DNA of 64,000 nucleotides from Acanthococcus lagerstroemiae (taxonomy: Eukaryota; Arthropoda; Insecta; Hemiptera; Eriococcidae). The position numbers were made by a program, and so were the translations under genes. The stretch lies in assembly GCA_031841125.1 (NCBI GenBank), contig CM063114.1, forward strand, positions 47,513,574 through 47,577,573. Direction: 5' to 3'. The notes beneath the pieces are model-generated. The model had not been told where the DNA came from and searched no databases. It saw only the letters and a program-made list of their open reading frames with translations. This document shows, one piece after another, positions 21,300-33,060 of the stretch (its first letter is position 1; the number at the start of each line of letters is the position of its first letter).

Positions 21300-21710
21300 T
21301 ATCCCCACCTAGCGTGACGTCACATCATTCGAAGAAGACCCTCTGTTCACTGCTCTTGCTCTTGCCTCCCTTTCGTTTTCTATTCCGCCGATGACCATTG
21401 TTTATTTTGCGTATCTACGCGTTAGGTGTTCAGTGTCGTGCGTTTTTTCGTAATAGCGGTCGGTTATCGGTTGCATTTTTCTAATTCGTAGTTTTCGTCT
21501 TAGTGTGTTCGCGTTCCGGTTTTTTCGTGTTCGTAAAATAAATTTAAAAACCGAAGTACACGGAGTGCAATTTGGTTTTGTTTTTAGTGCGGTGTATCGA
21601 TTGTTCCGGGCTTGTTACCTACTTCGTTTTGATTTTGGAACGAACGTCGAATTGACTCAGGCACGTGGAGAAGACGAAAAGGATTCGAGCGTCCGCCGAC
21701 AAAAGGTTAG
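21300..21710 (+). promoter_or_regulatory. Putative CpG-rich promoter and 5' exon
   Basis: A palindromic CRE site (TGACGTCA) lies near 21315. An arthropod-type initiator TTCAGTG is centred on A21432, and GGTCG, fitting the downstream promoter element RGWYV, lies at 21458-21462, within one base of the usual +28. A strong donor AAAAG|GTTAGT follows near 21706. Frame 21505-21801 (97-98 codons, ending KYR) spans the donor. I infer a transcribed first exon on +; the gene it serves is not visible. Confidence 0.3.
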
Positions 21711-22235
21711 TCTCGATAATGCGATTAAAATCAAAGTATTGTGGGAAGTTATGATGGCGAAGAAGCACATGGATTACAGACTTGTGCCGAAGTACCGGTA
21801 AATTGTTTCACGCTGATGCGACGTGTTTGTGAATGTCGCCGTTGACGATGTCGTAACTAGTCAGTCGGTCATACTGCAGTAGTCGACTGGCCGTCTCGGT
21901 CTGGCGTGTAGGGGAACGCCGTTGATGGATCATTGATTCAAGAGCACGGTCAAATTTCGGGATACTGATTGATTGAAATTGATCGAGTTGGGGTGAAATT
22001 CGATCGCATGTCGGATGTGCCGTTGATCTGTTGTACTATGGTAGTAATTCACTTGCTGGTTTTCGGCGTTATAGCTTGCGATCGGTATCGATCTGTCATC
22101 CTTGATGATGACAGAACTGAGAAAATGTCGCAACGTCGAAATGCCGGGTGGTCGATGAGCTGTTACTCCGCAAGCTCTTAGTTTTTCAGAAAGTGGTGTT
22201 AACTCCAGTACAACGAGAAGTTTTCGATGGAAAAA

Positions 22236-22494
22236 TGGACGCTGTTAAGCTAAAAATGACCAAGCTTCAAAATCTGTTTTTTGAGAAAACGTAATATTAA
22301 AAGCCAATGAATAATGCCGGTTTACGGACATAGCGTTTGCTGATCACCTTTTTCCAACGTGGATACACGTTTTTGTATCGGGATATCGAGAACCCAATTT
22401 TAAAGAATTCTACTTTCCACGCTCTTTCCAACAATCCTAATTACTGATTTTGTCAACAAATGTCGCCTGGTCAGTTTTTGATTGACAGCGTCCA
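22236..22494. mobile_element. MITE family A, copy 2
   Basis: It starts TGGACGCTGTTAAGCTAAAA and ends TTTTTGATTGACAGCGTCCA. The interior is collinear with copy 1 (AATCTGTTTTTTGAGAAAA, AATAATGCCGGT.TACGGACA). Small changes in both TIRs indicate age. Confidence 0.85.
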
Positions 22495-22989
22495 AATGTC
22501 ATAAGAAAGTGATGAAGTGTTGCCGTACTTTCGGGATACTGTGTGAAGAACCAGTAATCCTAGGAACAGCAGTTCAGACTGTACCCTGTGAGTTGAACAT
22601 CGAGGTTTTACTCCTTCCTCTCCCCGTCAGTTTTCAGGAGAGTAATTTTTATCACCACAACGAGCAGACTTCAAAGTGATTTGAGATAGTCGTTGAAAAG
22701 AGAGGTGAGGTATTATCCCTCATTTTGGGATGCTGAGTGAAGAATAAATGATGGATCTAAAAGTACTCTGGTTAATTCACAAGCTATAATGGTTATAGAA
22801 TTCTTCGCATATATCACAATACCATGCTATGTCGTTCTTTAGGAAGTAGGGGGACAGCCCTTGAGGCCAGTTAACAGTGGCGCCGGAGTTTGGGTTGTAC
22901 ATACGCACTTACCACGGGCGTCTTCAACTAAGTGGTTCGAATTTACAACTAGGCAGTGTTGCATGACAGGGCTGACTTTAACACAGTAT
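22495..22989. other. Stretch without a gene
   Basis: A weak duplication of about 200 bp (TTTCGGGATACTGTGTGAAGAA near 22525 and TTTTGGGATGCTGAGTGAAGAA near 22723) is visible. No coding motif. Confidence 0.35.
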
Positions 22990-23074
22990 TTTATGAGACG
23001 TTCGCGTTTTTCTATCGATTACTCGAGAATCAAGCACTTTTAGGAGAAAGAAGTAAGAATTAAAATTGAAGACT

Positions 23075-24165
23075 AGGGTTTTTCCAGTACTCCATATTGC
23101 ATACTTATTCGCCTGTCCTGTTATCAAGTTGGTAGTGTATGATAAGGACATGACTAGGACAGCATTAGTTGTTAATTGGTAGTATAATGGCTGAAGTTGG
23201 GAGCCAGTCAGAATGAAGCAAGTGTTTTTAATTTGTTTTTTCTTTAATCTACCATCCACCCCCCTAAAATTATAACAGGTGAAGTTGAATGTCCACTCAC
23301 AACTGTCCTCAGACTCAGTCGATTTGAGTAGTCAAAAGCTCAAATGAAAGGTCTTGATCCACTGAGTGTTCTTAGAGCAAAACAAATTCTTTACCTCAAT
23401 TAGAACCTGAGATGTAGATCTCTTGAGTCAAGAAAAATCTTGAAAATATCAAAAGTCAAGTTGAATGTCCACTCACAACTGTCCTCAGACTCAATCGATT
23501 TGAGTAGTCAGAAGCTCAAAATGAAAGGTCTGCTGAGTGTTCTTAGGCAAAAATGAACATTGCTACATTAATTAGAACCTGATGTATTGATGTTTGAGTG
23601 GAGGAAAAGCTTGGAAAAATCATAAATTAGGTCGCGTTTAAGTATAACCTGAGTAATGTCAGAGTCGAGGGAATTCCAATACTTGATGACATATGTACAT
23701 ATAAATACCTTTCATTACAAAAAAAATAACAAAAAATAACACGAACTCCCATTAGTTTTCATCAATTCTTTTAATATAAGAGATTGTAATTTTCTAATAT
23801 TACGGTCGTACCAGTGAGCTTTGAGTTTTGTCTTTCGTGTCATACCTTTTATGATACCTCGTCTGTCTTCTCTGTTCTCTTTATTATTCGAAATTTGTTT
23901 TTCAGTAATTCATCATGGTCTTATCCTATCCTATGATCATCGATTTTATTAATAACAGTTTAATTTTCGGCTTACACTTTTGGCAACGCAATTCAGCAAC
24001 GTTTGCGTTGCCGAAAAAATTCAAACTTTATCAAAACATTGTGATCTCTGGCGTTTTCAAGTATCGGACCCATTTCGCACATCAAATTCTGTTATCATAC
24101 ACTACCAACTTGATAACAGGAGAGACGAATAAGTATGCAATATGGAGTACTGGAAAAGCCTTTTA
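23075..24165. mobile_element. 1.1-kb element with about 65-bp inverted termini
   Basis: Left terminus 23075-23147 and right terminus 24092-24165 are near-identical inverted copies, containing CCAGTACTCCATATTGCATA and its inverse. A direct repeat of about 80 bp (TATGAGACGTTC.CGTTTT ... ATTAAAATTG.AGA) lies at 22990-23070 and again at 24250-24330, just outside. The interior holds a 180-bp tandem duplication. No transposase seen. Confidence 0.6.
23281..23630. repeat. 180-bp tandem duplication
   Basis: AAGTTGAATGTCCACTCACA starts at about 23282 and 23459. Copies share CTGTCCTCAGACTCA and ATTAGAACCTGA, with a few indels. Confidence 0.85.
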
Positions 24166-24330
24166 CAATTCTTGTTCTAATGAATGCATTTTCAAGGAAA
24201 TAGAATACAAGGAACACGAGTTATATCACTCTAAATATAATCGGATCTTATGAGACGTTCACGTTTTCTTATCAGTTACTCGAGAATCACGCACTTTTAA
24301 GAAAAAGAAGTAGAATTAAAATTGCAGATC

Positions 24331-24885
24331 ATAACATTCTCATTCGAATGAGTGTATTTTCATTGAAATAGGATGAAACCAACGCAGGTCATCACTTATC
24401 TCTACAAATATAATCAGATATTGAAGATTAAGAAGGTGGGGTATATAGTATGTAGAATTTTTCTTCTTTGAACCACTGATTTGAAAATGGTGGACGTGCA
24501 AATATTGGGTTTTCTCAGTATCCAACATTTCTAGTCGTATAATATTAGATCATTCCACTTTCATAATAATAACAGAATCGAATTCATCAGCTCTTAAAAC
24601 TGGCCTGATAAACGTTTTTTATGCACCCCCCCCCCATTTATCTTATGGGCTTACGCTACATATTCCTGTGGATATTCCGTCCATATTTATTTTAATTTTA
24701 CTATGTTAACTAGTTTGAAAGTTTTGGTCCTTTGAAGTCGTCTTTTGGGGCCAGTGTTGTCTAATAGCTGTAGGGTTTCTTCATTTAGGTCAAGGTGAAG
24801 GCGGTTCTCATGTTTACATTACGTTTGTGTGAGGTGGCACTATGTGCGCCGAGTACTCAGACTATGCAGTCCATTGCACTTTTCC
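24331..24885. other. Stretch without a gene
   Basis: A/T-rich with a C9 run at about 24627. Its right part may be 3' untranslated sequence of the LINE that ends near 24890. Confidence 0.35.
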
Positions 24886-24889
24886 TCAG

Positions 24890-26100
24890 GTTACTATCAA
24901 GGATCAGCTCAGTAGCCTCAATTTTGCAGCCAAAGTGAAAACTTTACTGAGTTCTATCCCATTAACTTTATTGGGTGCTGGATACTTCAGTCCTAATGCT
25001 TCGCGCCTTGTCCCGACTGTTACTGGGATTAGCATATGATGTGAATCAAGGTTTCCTTCTCTTCTCCATAGTGCCTATTGGAGCTGATTTTCGCCATTCC
25101 TATTTTATACCACTTGTGTTTATTAGCTTCATGTCCAGTTAGCAGTCCGACCTTAAACCTAGCCTGCTTTCTTTTGAGCCTTAGTAGGAACTCAGCGTAC
25201 TTATCGGAGGCGTCTTCTTATCAGTGTTTTGCCGACTTTTATGCTACTGACCATCCACCAGTGAATTTCCGTCTGCTTCCTTATCCGAATCATCACCGAG
25301 GATTTTATGACGCTGTATGCTAGTGGAATACACAACCTGGGCGTTACCAGTTCCTTTTTATGCCCTCCTTCGCTAGCTTATCTGGGATCATGTTCTCTTT
25401 TATGCCGCAGTGCCCCGGTGTCCATAGTATGATGACATGGCTCTCCTGAGCAAGGGTGTATTATTTGTTAATGTAGTCCTTAAGGATATATTTTGGTGTG
25501 CCGATAGTGCCTTAATAGCCGTTTGACTGTACTGATATAGATCTGCTTATTAACAAGGTCCTTCTGCTGGCTTCTACCAATGACCACTGTGATCGCCATT
25601 ACCTCTACTTGGAGGATCGTGACGCCTTCACCCGGTGACATTGAATTGTGTCAGCGCCTTTTGCATTCGTGATTCCGATTCTTGCACCTTGGTCATTCTC
25701 TGAGGCATTTGCAAACCACACATGCTCCTGTTTTCCTAGAGTACTTGGCCACCTCTTTTTCCATGCCTCCCATGTGGGTATTAATGCAGAAGTGTTCCAT
25801 CGTGATTGTGTCCCTCGGCATCCCAAAACATTTGTCCGTCTCCGCCGTCTCCCATATCCTTCTGTGGACTGTTTTTGGGGCCCAAAGGTTTGATTGGCCA
25901 AAACGATAAGCCCCCATTATCGCAGCTGCTTCTATAGCAGTGTGAAGTGGTGGCAGGTTTCGGAGTCTTTCAAGTGCTTTAGTCGCCACCGTTCTCATTG
26001 TCCCCGTTGTCATCACGTACGCGACCCTCTGCACAGGGTCCAGTTCCTCTCTGACCTTGGCCAGGTGGACCTTGAGATTTCTTCGTATGTCTGTAAATGG
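24890..26100 (-). mobile_element. R1/LOA/jockey-type LINE fragment with RNase H
   Basis: Minus strand from about 26090 down: LKVHLAKVREELDPVQR, TTGTMRTVATKALERL and LPPLHTAIEAAA, which is the connector between RT and RNase H in these clades (cf. ITGAMRTTPT.ALE.LL.LPPL). Then an RNase H region with DQGARIGIT and WTPGHCGIKEN, then LLTGHEANKHKWYKIGMA near 25140 and a ...LIHMLIPVTVGTRREALG tail, ending near 24890. RNase H removes template RNA. Several frame breaks and stops make it a 3' relic; the RT itself is absent. Confidence 0.75.
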
Positions 26101-26169
26101 AATATTCCGCTCAACAGCGCACCACCGCTTTGCGCAGCCCGAATAACGGAACGAATTACAAAATGGACC

Positions 26170-26576
26170 GATATCAAGGTGTCTACAGGTTTGGAAAATT
26201 TGGAAAGTTTGGAAAAAGTCAGGAATTTGAAAAGTAGGTCAGGAAGTTTGGAAATAGTCAGGAAATTGAACAATATTTTTAAGAAGTTTGGAATTTTTCA
26301 TCTCCTTGGTAAAGTTTTACAGAATGAAATACTTGAAGAAATATAATTCATAACTTAGTTCATCGCTTTGTTTGTTTTTATGTATATCTGTGAACACCTT
26401 CCTAATACTTTCACCCAAAAATCAACTTAAAATTTCAGTTCATTTTAACCATAGCGTCTAGTAGTATAAACATAAATATATACTGTCTATATACTGTAAA
26501 GGTAGGAAGAGAAAGAAAAAGTTTGGAAAAAGTCAGGAATTTATATTTTTCCATTCTTGTAGACACCTTGGATATC
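26170..26576. mobile_element. MITE family B, copy 1 (GGTGTCTACA ends)
   Basis: It begins GATATCAAGGTGTCTACAG and ends TGTAGACACCTTGGATATC. Just inside the left end are repeats of GTTTGGAAAAAGTCAGGAA. It lies right against the LINE fragment at 24890-26100. A second copy is at 55698-56170. Confidence 0.7.
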
Positions 26577-26889
26577 CAGCCGACGTCACTGTTGAAAGTC
26601 AGTGTTGCCATGGTCCGACTTTTCTTTCCCGCGTTAGTTTCTGTTTACGGATGTTTACATCTAATTGCTGATTAGTGTGTCAATAGCAATCCTTCATGAC
26701 TAAATGATAGTATATGACGTCGGTCCATTGGACACGCACCATTCACCGGCATTTGCATCTTCATGCCATTGCCGCTCGCGCTGCCTAGCTCGTATCGGCA
26801 TTTAACTTGGCCAGTGTTGCCACACAACTCTGCACCATTTTTCTCCCAAATTTCCCGTTGATCCGATAAAAATACAACGTAAATGGTAA

Positions 26890-27420
26890 AATAGCGAATC
26901 TTAATTATTGACTGCCCTTCGTAATTGTTGCCCGAATTTGATTCCACTGTGTTGTTCGATGTTGTCCAACCGTTGTGTTTTTCGTCTACCGGGTCTTGTT
27001 AAACTATTGATCTTTCCCTGGAGTATGACTTGTAGGATTCTATACTTCTGTCCTCTAGCTGAATGGCCGAAGTATCTGATCTTCCTTTTCCATATCATAT
27101 TTTGCTTTTTTTAGTACTCTTTTGTGAGATATCTTTTCCATCTAGGATATTCTGAACATTCTGCGGTGTATCCACATTTTCATCGCCTCTAGCCGATTCC
27201 ACTGTTTCTTGTTCAGTGTTGTTGTTTCTATACTGTGTACTAAGACTGAATATACATGGTATCGTACTATCGTCCGTTTTATTTTCAAACTAAGAGCCCT
27301 GTCACAAAAAGTCTCTCATATTTTTAAAGACGGTCTTAGCGTATCCACATCTGGAAATTTTCTAAAAACTTGGTCCGTTTCATTCTGATACTGTGTCGAA
27401 ACCTGTTAGTCTACTCTGAG
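26890..27420 (-). mobile_element. LINE 3' fragment (RT C-terminus)
   Basis: On minus, LSLKIKRTIVRYHVYSVLV, NKKQWNRLEAMKMWIHRRM, then KIRYFGHSARGQKYRILQVI and LQGKI...GRRKTQRL. These match the post-RT region common in arthropod endonuclease/RT elements (LNK...RLEAFEMW.YRRM ... Y.GH..R..KY.LLQ.I..GKI). Frame breaks occur near 27110. Only the 3' part is left. Confidence 0.7.
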
Positions 27421-27429
27421 TCTTCCGAG

Positions 27430-28970
27430 ACCGTTCAAGTCGGTGCGGTAAAGTAATGAATGCTGGAGCATTTTCCAGCTGTAGACTTGAGATACCCTAT
27501 ATCGCGTGGATTACCCGAATCGTGTATTTTTAGTGTTACGCTCAGTCGATTTCGTGTATTCAGAACAGGCTCGCCCGGTTTCACGTTCCGCGTTTTCAAA
27601 TTCAAAAAGGCAGCCATGTAATCCTTTTCTCGAATCCTTGTACCTTCGTCGAACTTGAAAACTGGAATCGCGTATAACTTCATTTAGTTAACCCATCGAA
27701 ATGATTATTTTATGTACGGACACCTGACCCTAGCGCCGATAACCAAAAACCGCTTATTTTGGGTAGCATCGCCATCGGCACCGTTCTCCGGGCTCCGCGT
27801 AGAAAAGGTGCGATTTGTAGGCTGATTATTTGAAACGGCCCGCTATTTCCTATTTCGCTTGGTTGAATTCGGCCCTAAAGATGAAGATAACTTACACAAT
27901 GATGTTGTGTACCGAGCACTTGTAGGAAACGAAGTAGCTCTGCTATACCCGGGTAGTGTGTAGTGTGTTATACAAAAAAAAAAAAAGGAAGAAAAAAGGG
28001 GAGCCAATTTCCTGAATTAATATGGCCTCGCTGTGAAACGAAAACGAAACAACGTTTATAAATGTCAACCGCATTTAGTGAAAGGGAAGATTATCGTAAT
28101 CCTTAATTTATGGAGAATATTTAAGTAGAAGACGAAAAGAGAGCGAGAGAGAAAAAACAATTTAAATTCATATTTTCTTCCTTTCTTCGGGTTCCACATC
28201 CCGCTCTTTCAATTCCCTGGCTGGACGACGAAGATGGAAGTCCTGTGGCTGTTCTTCGTTTTCGAATATTGCTTTTTTTCTCACAGTGGACGAGTAGATG
28301 CGTTTTTTCCTCGCTTTTTGTCCGTCGGTATATGAAGGGTTGATGTGCTACACACTTGATGGTTTGAAAAGCAAAAGTTATGTTGTGGGTGGGTGTGCAC
28401 CAGTGATATCGTTGGGGAAAGGTAAAAATAATTTTCCAAAGAATGCCGGAATGTCGGTTTGAAAACGCTGCTGATTATAGTACTGACGTAGGGTAACTGC
28501 TGTTGAGTGAATGTAACACGACCGTAGGTTCGAATGAATTTCTATTATTCAGCATTATGAGAAGTAGAAGGGTTAGAATGAGTTTGAACAAGTTCTTACG
28601 GAAACTGAATGAGTAGTATTGAATCTTAACTTCACCCAAACTAGCATCAAAGAATTCTTTAGAAATCCAAATGAGGCGTGAAAGCGTTTGAATGAGTTTT
28701 GATAGTTTGAATGAGACTTGCATGAGTGTGAAAAAGACTGAATAAGTCTTATCAGGGTCGGACTGGGATCTGAACTAGCCTCAAGGAGTTCTTGAAAAAT
28801 CGAAATGAGTCGTGAAGGCGTTTAAATGAGGCTTGATAGTTGGAATAATACTTGCATGAGAGTGTAGAAGACTGAATGAGCCTTAATCATAGACGAACTA
28901 AGACTTCAGGCAACCAGGAAAATGGCATCCCATCGGCCATTATTGTCAAAGAAAACATTCAAAATTAAGT
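27430..28970. other. CpG-rich patch, then degenerate periodic repeat
   Basis: Positions 27430-27860 are CpG-rich without a convincing exon. From about 28470 to 28930 the sequence is dominated by GAATGAGTTTGAAC-like words at roughly 10-11-bp spacing, interrupted by the hAT-like end CAGGGTCGGACTGGGATCTG at about 28754 and its partner block GGAAAATGGCATCCCATCGG at about 28918. Confidence 0.45.
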
Positions 28971-28979
28971 GAATGATGC

Positions 28980-29190
28980 GATAGATATGATGGACGTCCA
29001 TTTTGTATAGCATTATGCTTTCAGCTGCACGGCTGCAGCACTGAGTTAATTGTAAACTAAAGCATTGATAATGGGAATATTCTCATTATCAGTGCTTCTG
29101 TTTACAATCAACTCAGTACTGCAGCAGTGCAGCTTAAGACATAATCCTATCCTATACAAGATGGACAGTCATCATATCTTCCTTAATTCA
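28980..29190. mobile_element. Fold-back element
   Basis: Arms GATATGATGGACGTCCATTT and its mirrored AGATGGACAGTCATCATATC bound a hairpin that continues through AGCTGCAC, TGCAGCA.TGAGTT and GATAATGGGAATATTCTCAT at the centre. Nearly the whole 210 bp can fold. No protein. Confidence 0.75.
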
Positions 29191-29867
29191 TATTAGAGAA
29201 CGAGAGAACAGAGATGCAGATGTAGAGGTAGAAGTGTAGAACGAAGACGTTACATTCACAAGCCGACCAGGCCAGCAGCACCGCAGCAGTGAGTGCTAGT
29301 CACAAGTCACAACACACAAGACACAACTCCTGAACTCCACAAAGACTTACGCTTTATGAATTATGATCAGAAATATAGTCAAGCGACACTTTAGTCGGAG
29401 GTCCAATACGCATAACACCATCCACGCACGATCTGTATAGCAATCATTTTTGAGTATGGTGTCTGATGAACTAGTTTTGTCTATTGTCTTTATTATTTAT
29501 TTTTGAAATAGGAAATAATTATTTCCCGCTAAAGCGCCACATGGAAGTACAAGTGGCATGTAAATGTAACCAAAGTACCACTTATATGTAAGCTGCCACA
29601 AATGTGCCATATATTTCAAAAGTGCCATGTGAATGTAAACGTGCTCCATCTGACAACACTGTCTCTGTGCCGGAGACATATATGTAGGTGAATTGTTACT
29701 AGTCATGTGTCTCACATCAGTGTGGAGTAAGTCACCCCGTCGGTATCTCATTCTGCCAGTATAATGCCTTGTTCCTGGGAACTAATTGAAGACTGTAGAG
29801 CGCGCTCCTCTATTTACCTTTGTTGGTACTGTGGTTGTTCCGTTCACTAAGATGTAGCGGGGGAAAA

Positions 29868-30246
29868 GACGGAACTGGTTTACAAGCTTCTGACGCCTGA
29901 CGCTAGGAATCCGTTGCAAAGATGCAAGGCGGGCTTCATAATCACTTAGATATGGAGGCTACATCGCTTTGTTCACAGCAGTGTTCCAATGGAGAGAAAG
30001 AGAGAGCGAGAGAGAGGAAACGGAAACCGGTTTACTAGCTTTCCGGCACTAGGAATCTGTTGCAAAGATGCAAGGCGGGCTTTATACTCACTTAGCTACA
30101 GAGGCTCCATTGCTTTGTTCATATCAATGTTGCGATGGAGAGAGAGGGAACCAAAACCAGTTTACTAGCTCCCCGGCGCTGAGAATCAAACTCGCATCAC
30201 AAGGATGTGAGGCGAGCACCAAATCACTCAGCCACAGATCAAACTT
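29868..30246 (-). mobile_element. Tandem trimer of a tRNA-derived SINE-like unit
   Basis: Read on minus, the most intact unit (about 30240-30130) has a pol III A-box-like TGGCTGAGTGA (30234-30224) and a B-box-like GAGTTTGATTCTC (30193-30181) at tRNA-like spacing, followed by GCGCCGGGGAGCTAGTAAAC. Two more units repeat this: A-box relics at 30098-30088 and 29952-29942, with the body GCAAAGATGCAAGGCGGGC on +. GA-rich linkers separate the units. Confidence 0.6.
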
Positions 30247-30249
30247 ACT

Positions 30250-31950
30250 AACAAATTAAAAATGATCAGATGAACCACAAAAACCATGTTCGTTTATAGT
30301 GTTTATAGTTTTGCCGCATAACTAGCTGGATGTTCTGAAAATACGTGCCATGGCAGTGTGGTACCCCTTCTCTCCTCTTGTCAGATTCCTGATGGTATTG
30401 CTCTCTACAAATCTACTAAGAATGTCAAGATTTGGTTAGAATTATGTTAGGATTCTGCTGATACCTCGTTGAGACTCAGTTAGACTTGGCAAATACTTTG
30501 AAGCCTGTTGAAATTTATTGAGACTATATGTATTGAAGCTATTCAAGGCTGTATAATGATTCTTCAAGACTCAGTTGAGACTTGCTAATTAATATTTTCC
30601 TAATTCCCCATTGATAGAGATTTGGCCACTTTTCTAAGTATTGTTCATGAAATAAAACGTTCGCGGTAAAGAGTGATATAGGGGCTCAGTGCTAAATTGG
30701 AATGAATAGAAATATTTGAAAAGGAGGCGGAGGACTTCAAGAGATTTTGATGGAGCTTGCCTCAAAACCTTTTTAACTTTATCTCTACTAATGACCAGTA
30801 GTGTAGAGTCTGTATTCAGTGGACTCTCCACATGTCTTTGGAGGGGGATTTAGTGACTCTGGGAGGTTCCTTAGCTGTAATTGAGACTACATTAGTCCCG
30901 GTTTTGAAATGACTAGAGTGTAGTGTGAATGGGTGACCACTATTACTTGAGATGATTTGGCATGAACTGACCAAGCCTAGTCTAGGTCCTGCATTCATTA
31001 TACTCGGAATTGTCTGTATGAAGGACTTCTTTTTTTTTCTCGGCGAGGGGCTATGGTCCCACCCCGGCGGCCAGTCCGGAACTTTCTCCGGTGGCTCCGT
31101 GTATTGGACTATGTACATAGAAATAAAAATTTATCATTCACCCCCTCCACTGCCGTATATACCTTCGAGTAGGCTTAGGGCAGGGGAGGGGATCTCACAT
31201 TTTTAAAACTACATAACGCATGCAAAATATATACAGTGATATAAAATTTACAATCTTAGAAGCTAAATTACTATTTTGTCTGTCAGTCAGTCAGTTAATA
31301 TCAAGTGTGCTTCAGATTGTCTTTTGTCTCCTTTGATTTCACGACACTTCCCTATCGGCTTCCATCTTCCTTCCTCGTCCGCCTCTCTGGTAACACACCC
31401 AAGACAGGAGGGTCGCTCCAAGTAGAGGGGGCCTCCTCCATGGTAAAACGATTACCACAAGACTTCAGCTGCAAATTCTTTGTCGCTTTCACAAAGTGGG
31501 TCGAGCAGGTAAAGTGGGTCGAGCAGGTGAGTCAGGTATTGAGTTCCAGGGTCTCCTACCAGTGACGCTTCTCGAGACGCTCACAGGTGCCGATGTGCCA
31601 CTGAGCTTCTCTTTTCTCCCTCAACCTATCTCAACCGCTACTGTCATTGTCTCTTCCGCTGGTATTATAGCTTCGGTGGAGTGCCGCTTATTGGTGTTGG
31701 TTGACGTTGGGCCCACCGTCTTCCAGGCTCTTCATCAGTCTGGGGCCGCTCTCTTCCAGGCTCTTCGACTGGCGGCTACGGGTTCTCCCTGATTCCCACC
31801 AGTCAGCATTGGTGTACTGCAGACAGAGGCCCCGGGTACGGGTCCACCCGGATTCCCACTGTTCGTCGGTTGGTGCTGGTGGTGATGACGTGGTGGTAGT
31901 TGCCGCTGGGAACGGATTCTCCGCTTCTCAAAGTCGACGCACAGTCTTCG
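30250..31950. other. Stretch without a supported gene
   Basis: 30420-30590 is another degenerate 10-11-bp periodic array, in inverse orientation (GAGACTCAGTTAGACTTGG). Frames at 31305-31950 on + lie beside the minus-strand LINE and look like its antisense or 3' flank. No host exon recognised. Confidence 0.4.
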
Positions 31951-31959
31951 CCGCGAATT

Positions 31960-33060
31960 CGGCTCACACTTTCTATTTCTCCGGTGAATCCGTCAATGGT
32001 GGAATGGGTTTATGTGGACCGGTTAGGGCGCACTCCGTGAGAACGTGTTCCGCAGACTGTGAAAATGAGCCCTCACACTCGCACTGTGGAGTGTCGCGCC
32101 GTGTCATTTTGTGCAGGTCCTCGACGAAGCATTCGTGTCCCGTCAGCGCCTGCGTTGTCCAAAACGAAAGCTGTATTTTGGACTTACGCCGGGCGCTGAT
32201 GCTGGGGAAAATCAAGTGCGTCCATCCACCGGTCAACGCCTCGTCCCAACGTTTTCCCCAACATTGCTCGGTGATGCGGCGGAACTGCTTGGCCAGCCGC
32301 TCAAATGGTACCTGACCAGCTGTAGCGGCTGCTGCGTTCTTCTCTTTGTTGCCTCTGGTGAGATCGTCATCTGCTTCGTTGTCGGTATAATTAGCGGTGG
32401 CCTTCGCCACTATCTGAAACTTGCCGGATGCGGTGCGGGCAACTCTGAGATATGGACCCCAGTTGAGGACTGGCAGGCCGCGACGGAGTAGCCAGAGGAC
32501 TGACCGCTCATGAATCACAAGGTCTAGAATGGGAGCTGCTTCCTAACTGACTGTCCGGTGCCTCGGATGCAGAGAAGTGCTGCTTTCCTCTGCATTGACA
32601 TGAGCGGCTGCCGTGTCATTCGTAGAACCGGCAGGTGGTACTAAACAGAGCTACAGTACAAGAGGTGTGTCTGCATGCATCCCAGCACCATAGTCCGTCT
32701 TGCCCTGAAGCTATACCCGAACATGTTGGTGCATATTCGGGTCAGAATGGAGAGCGATTTCGCGGCTCAGTCAGTAAGTCAGTTGCCTGCCGGATGTGCT
32801 CGACCCAGTTGAGTTGGTCGTCCAGAATCACTCCCAGGTATTACATTGTCGTTGTCGGGCGGACAAGGTAGTCGAATCCGGTCCGGTACTTTGGTTTTCC
32901 TGCGACACAGCAACAACGCTTCCGTTTTGCTGGCGTTCTGCTCCAGACTCTGCGCAGCGATTCGAGCTATAATGGTGTTGGTAACACGAAGGACTTGGCG
33001 TATCTTGGAACTGTAGTTCAACTAATCGAACGGTTGCAATGCCAATCAGGGGTTCCTCAT
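31960..33060 (-). mobile_element. R1-clade LINE fragment (RT end and zinc-knuckle tail)
   Basis: Minus strand from about 33020: NTIIARIAAQSLEQNASKTEALLL then RRKTKVPDRIRL, the RT thumb entry of R1-like elements (cf. LKLAPEKTEAVLLTGRRK). Next KAALLCIRGTGQSV near 32560 and IHERSVL near 32510. Then SFWTTQALTGHECFVEDLHK and CECEGSFSQSAEHVLTECAL at 32090-32020, the gag-like CX2C...HX4C tail of R1 elements. Several frame shifts and stops. R1-type elements usually target specific sites; none is evident here. Confidence 0.75.

Noticed and set aside
31496..32491. Long plus-strand frames (98, 204 and 126 codons)
   Set aside because: They lie antisense to, or in the 3' flank of, the R1-type LINE on minus, whose motifs explain the open reading.
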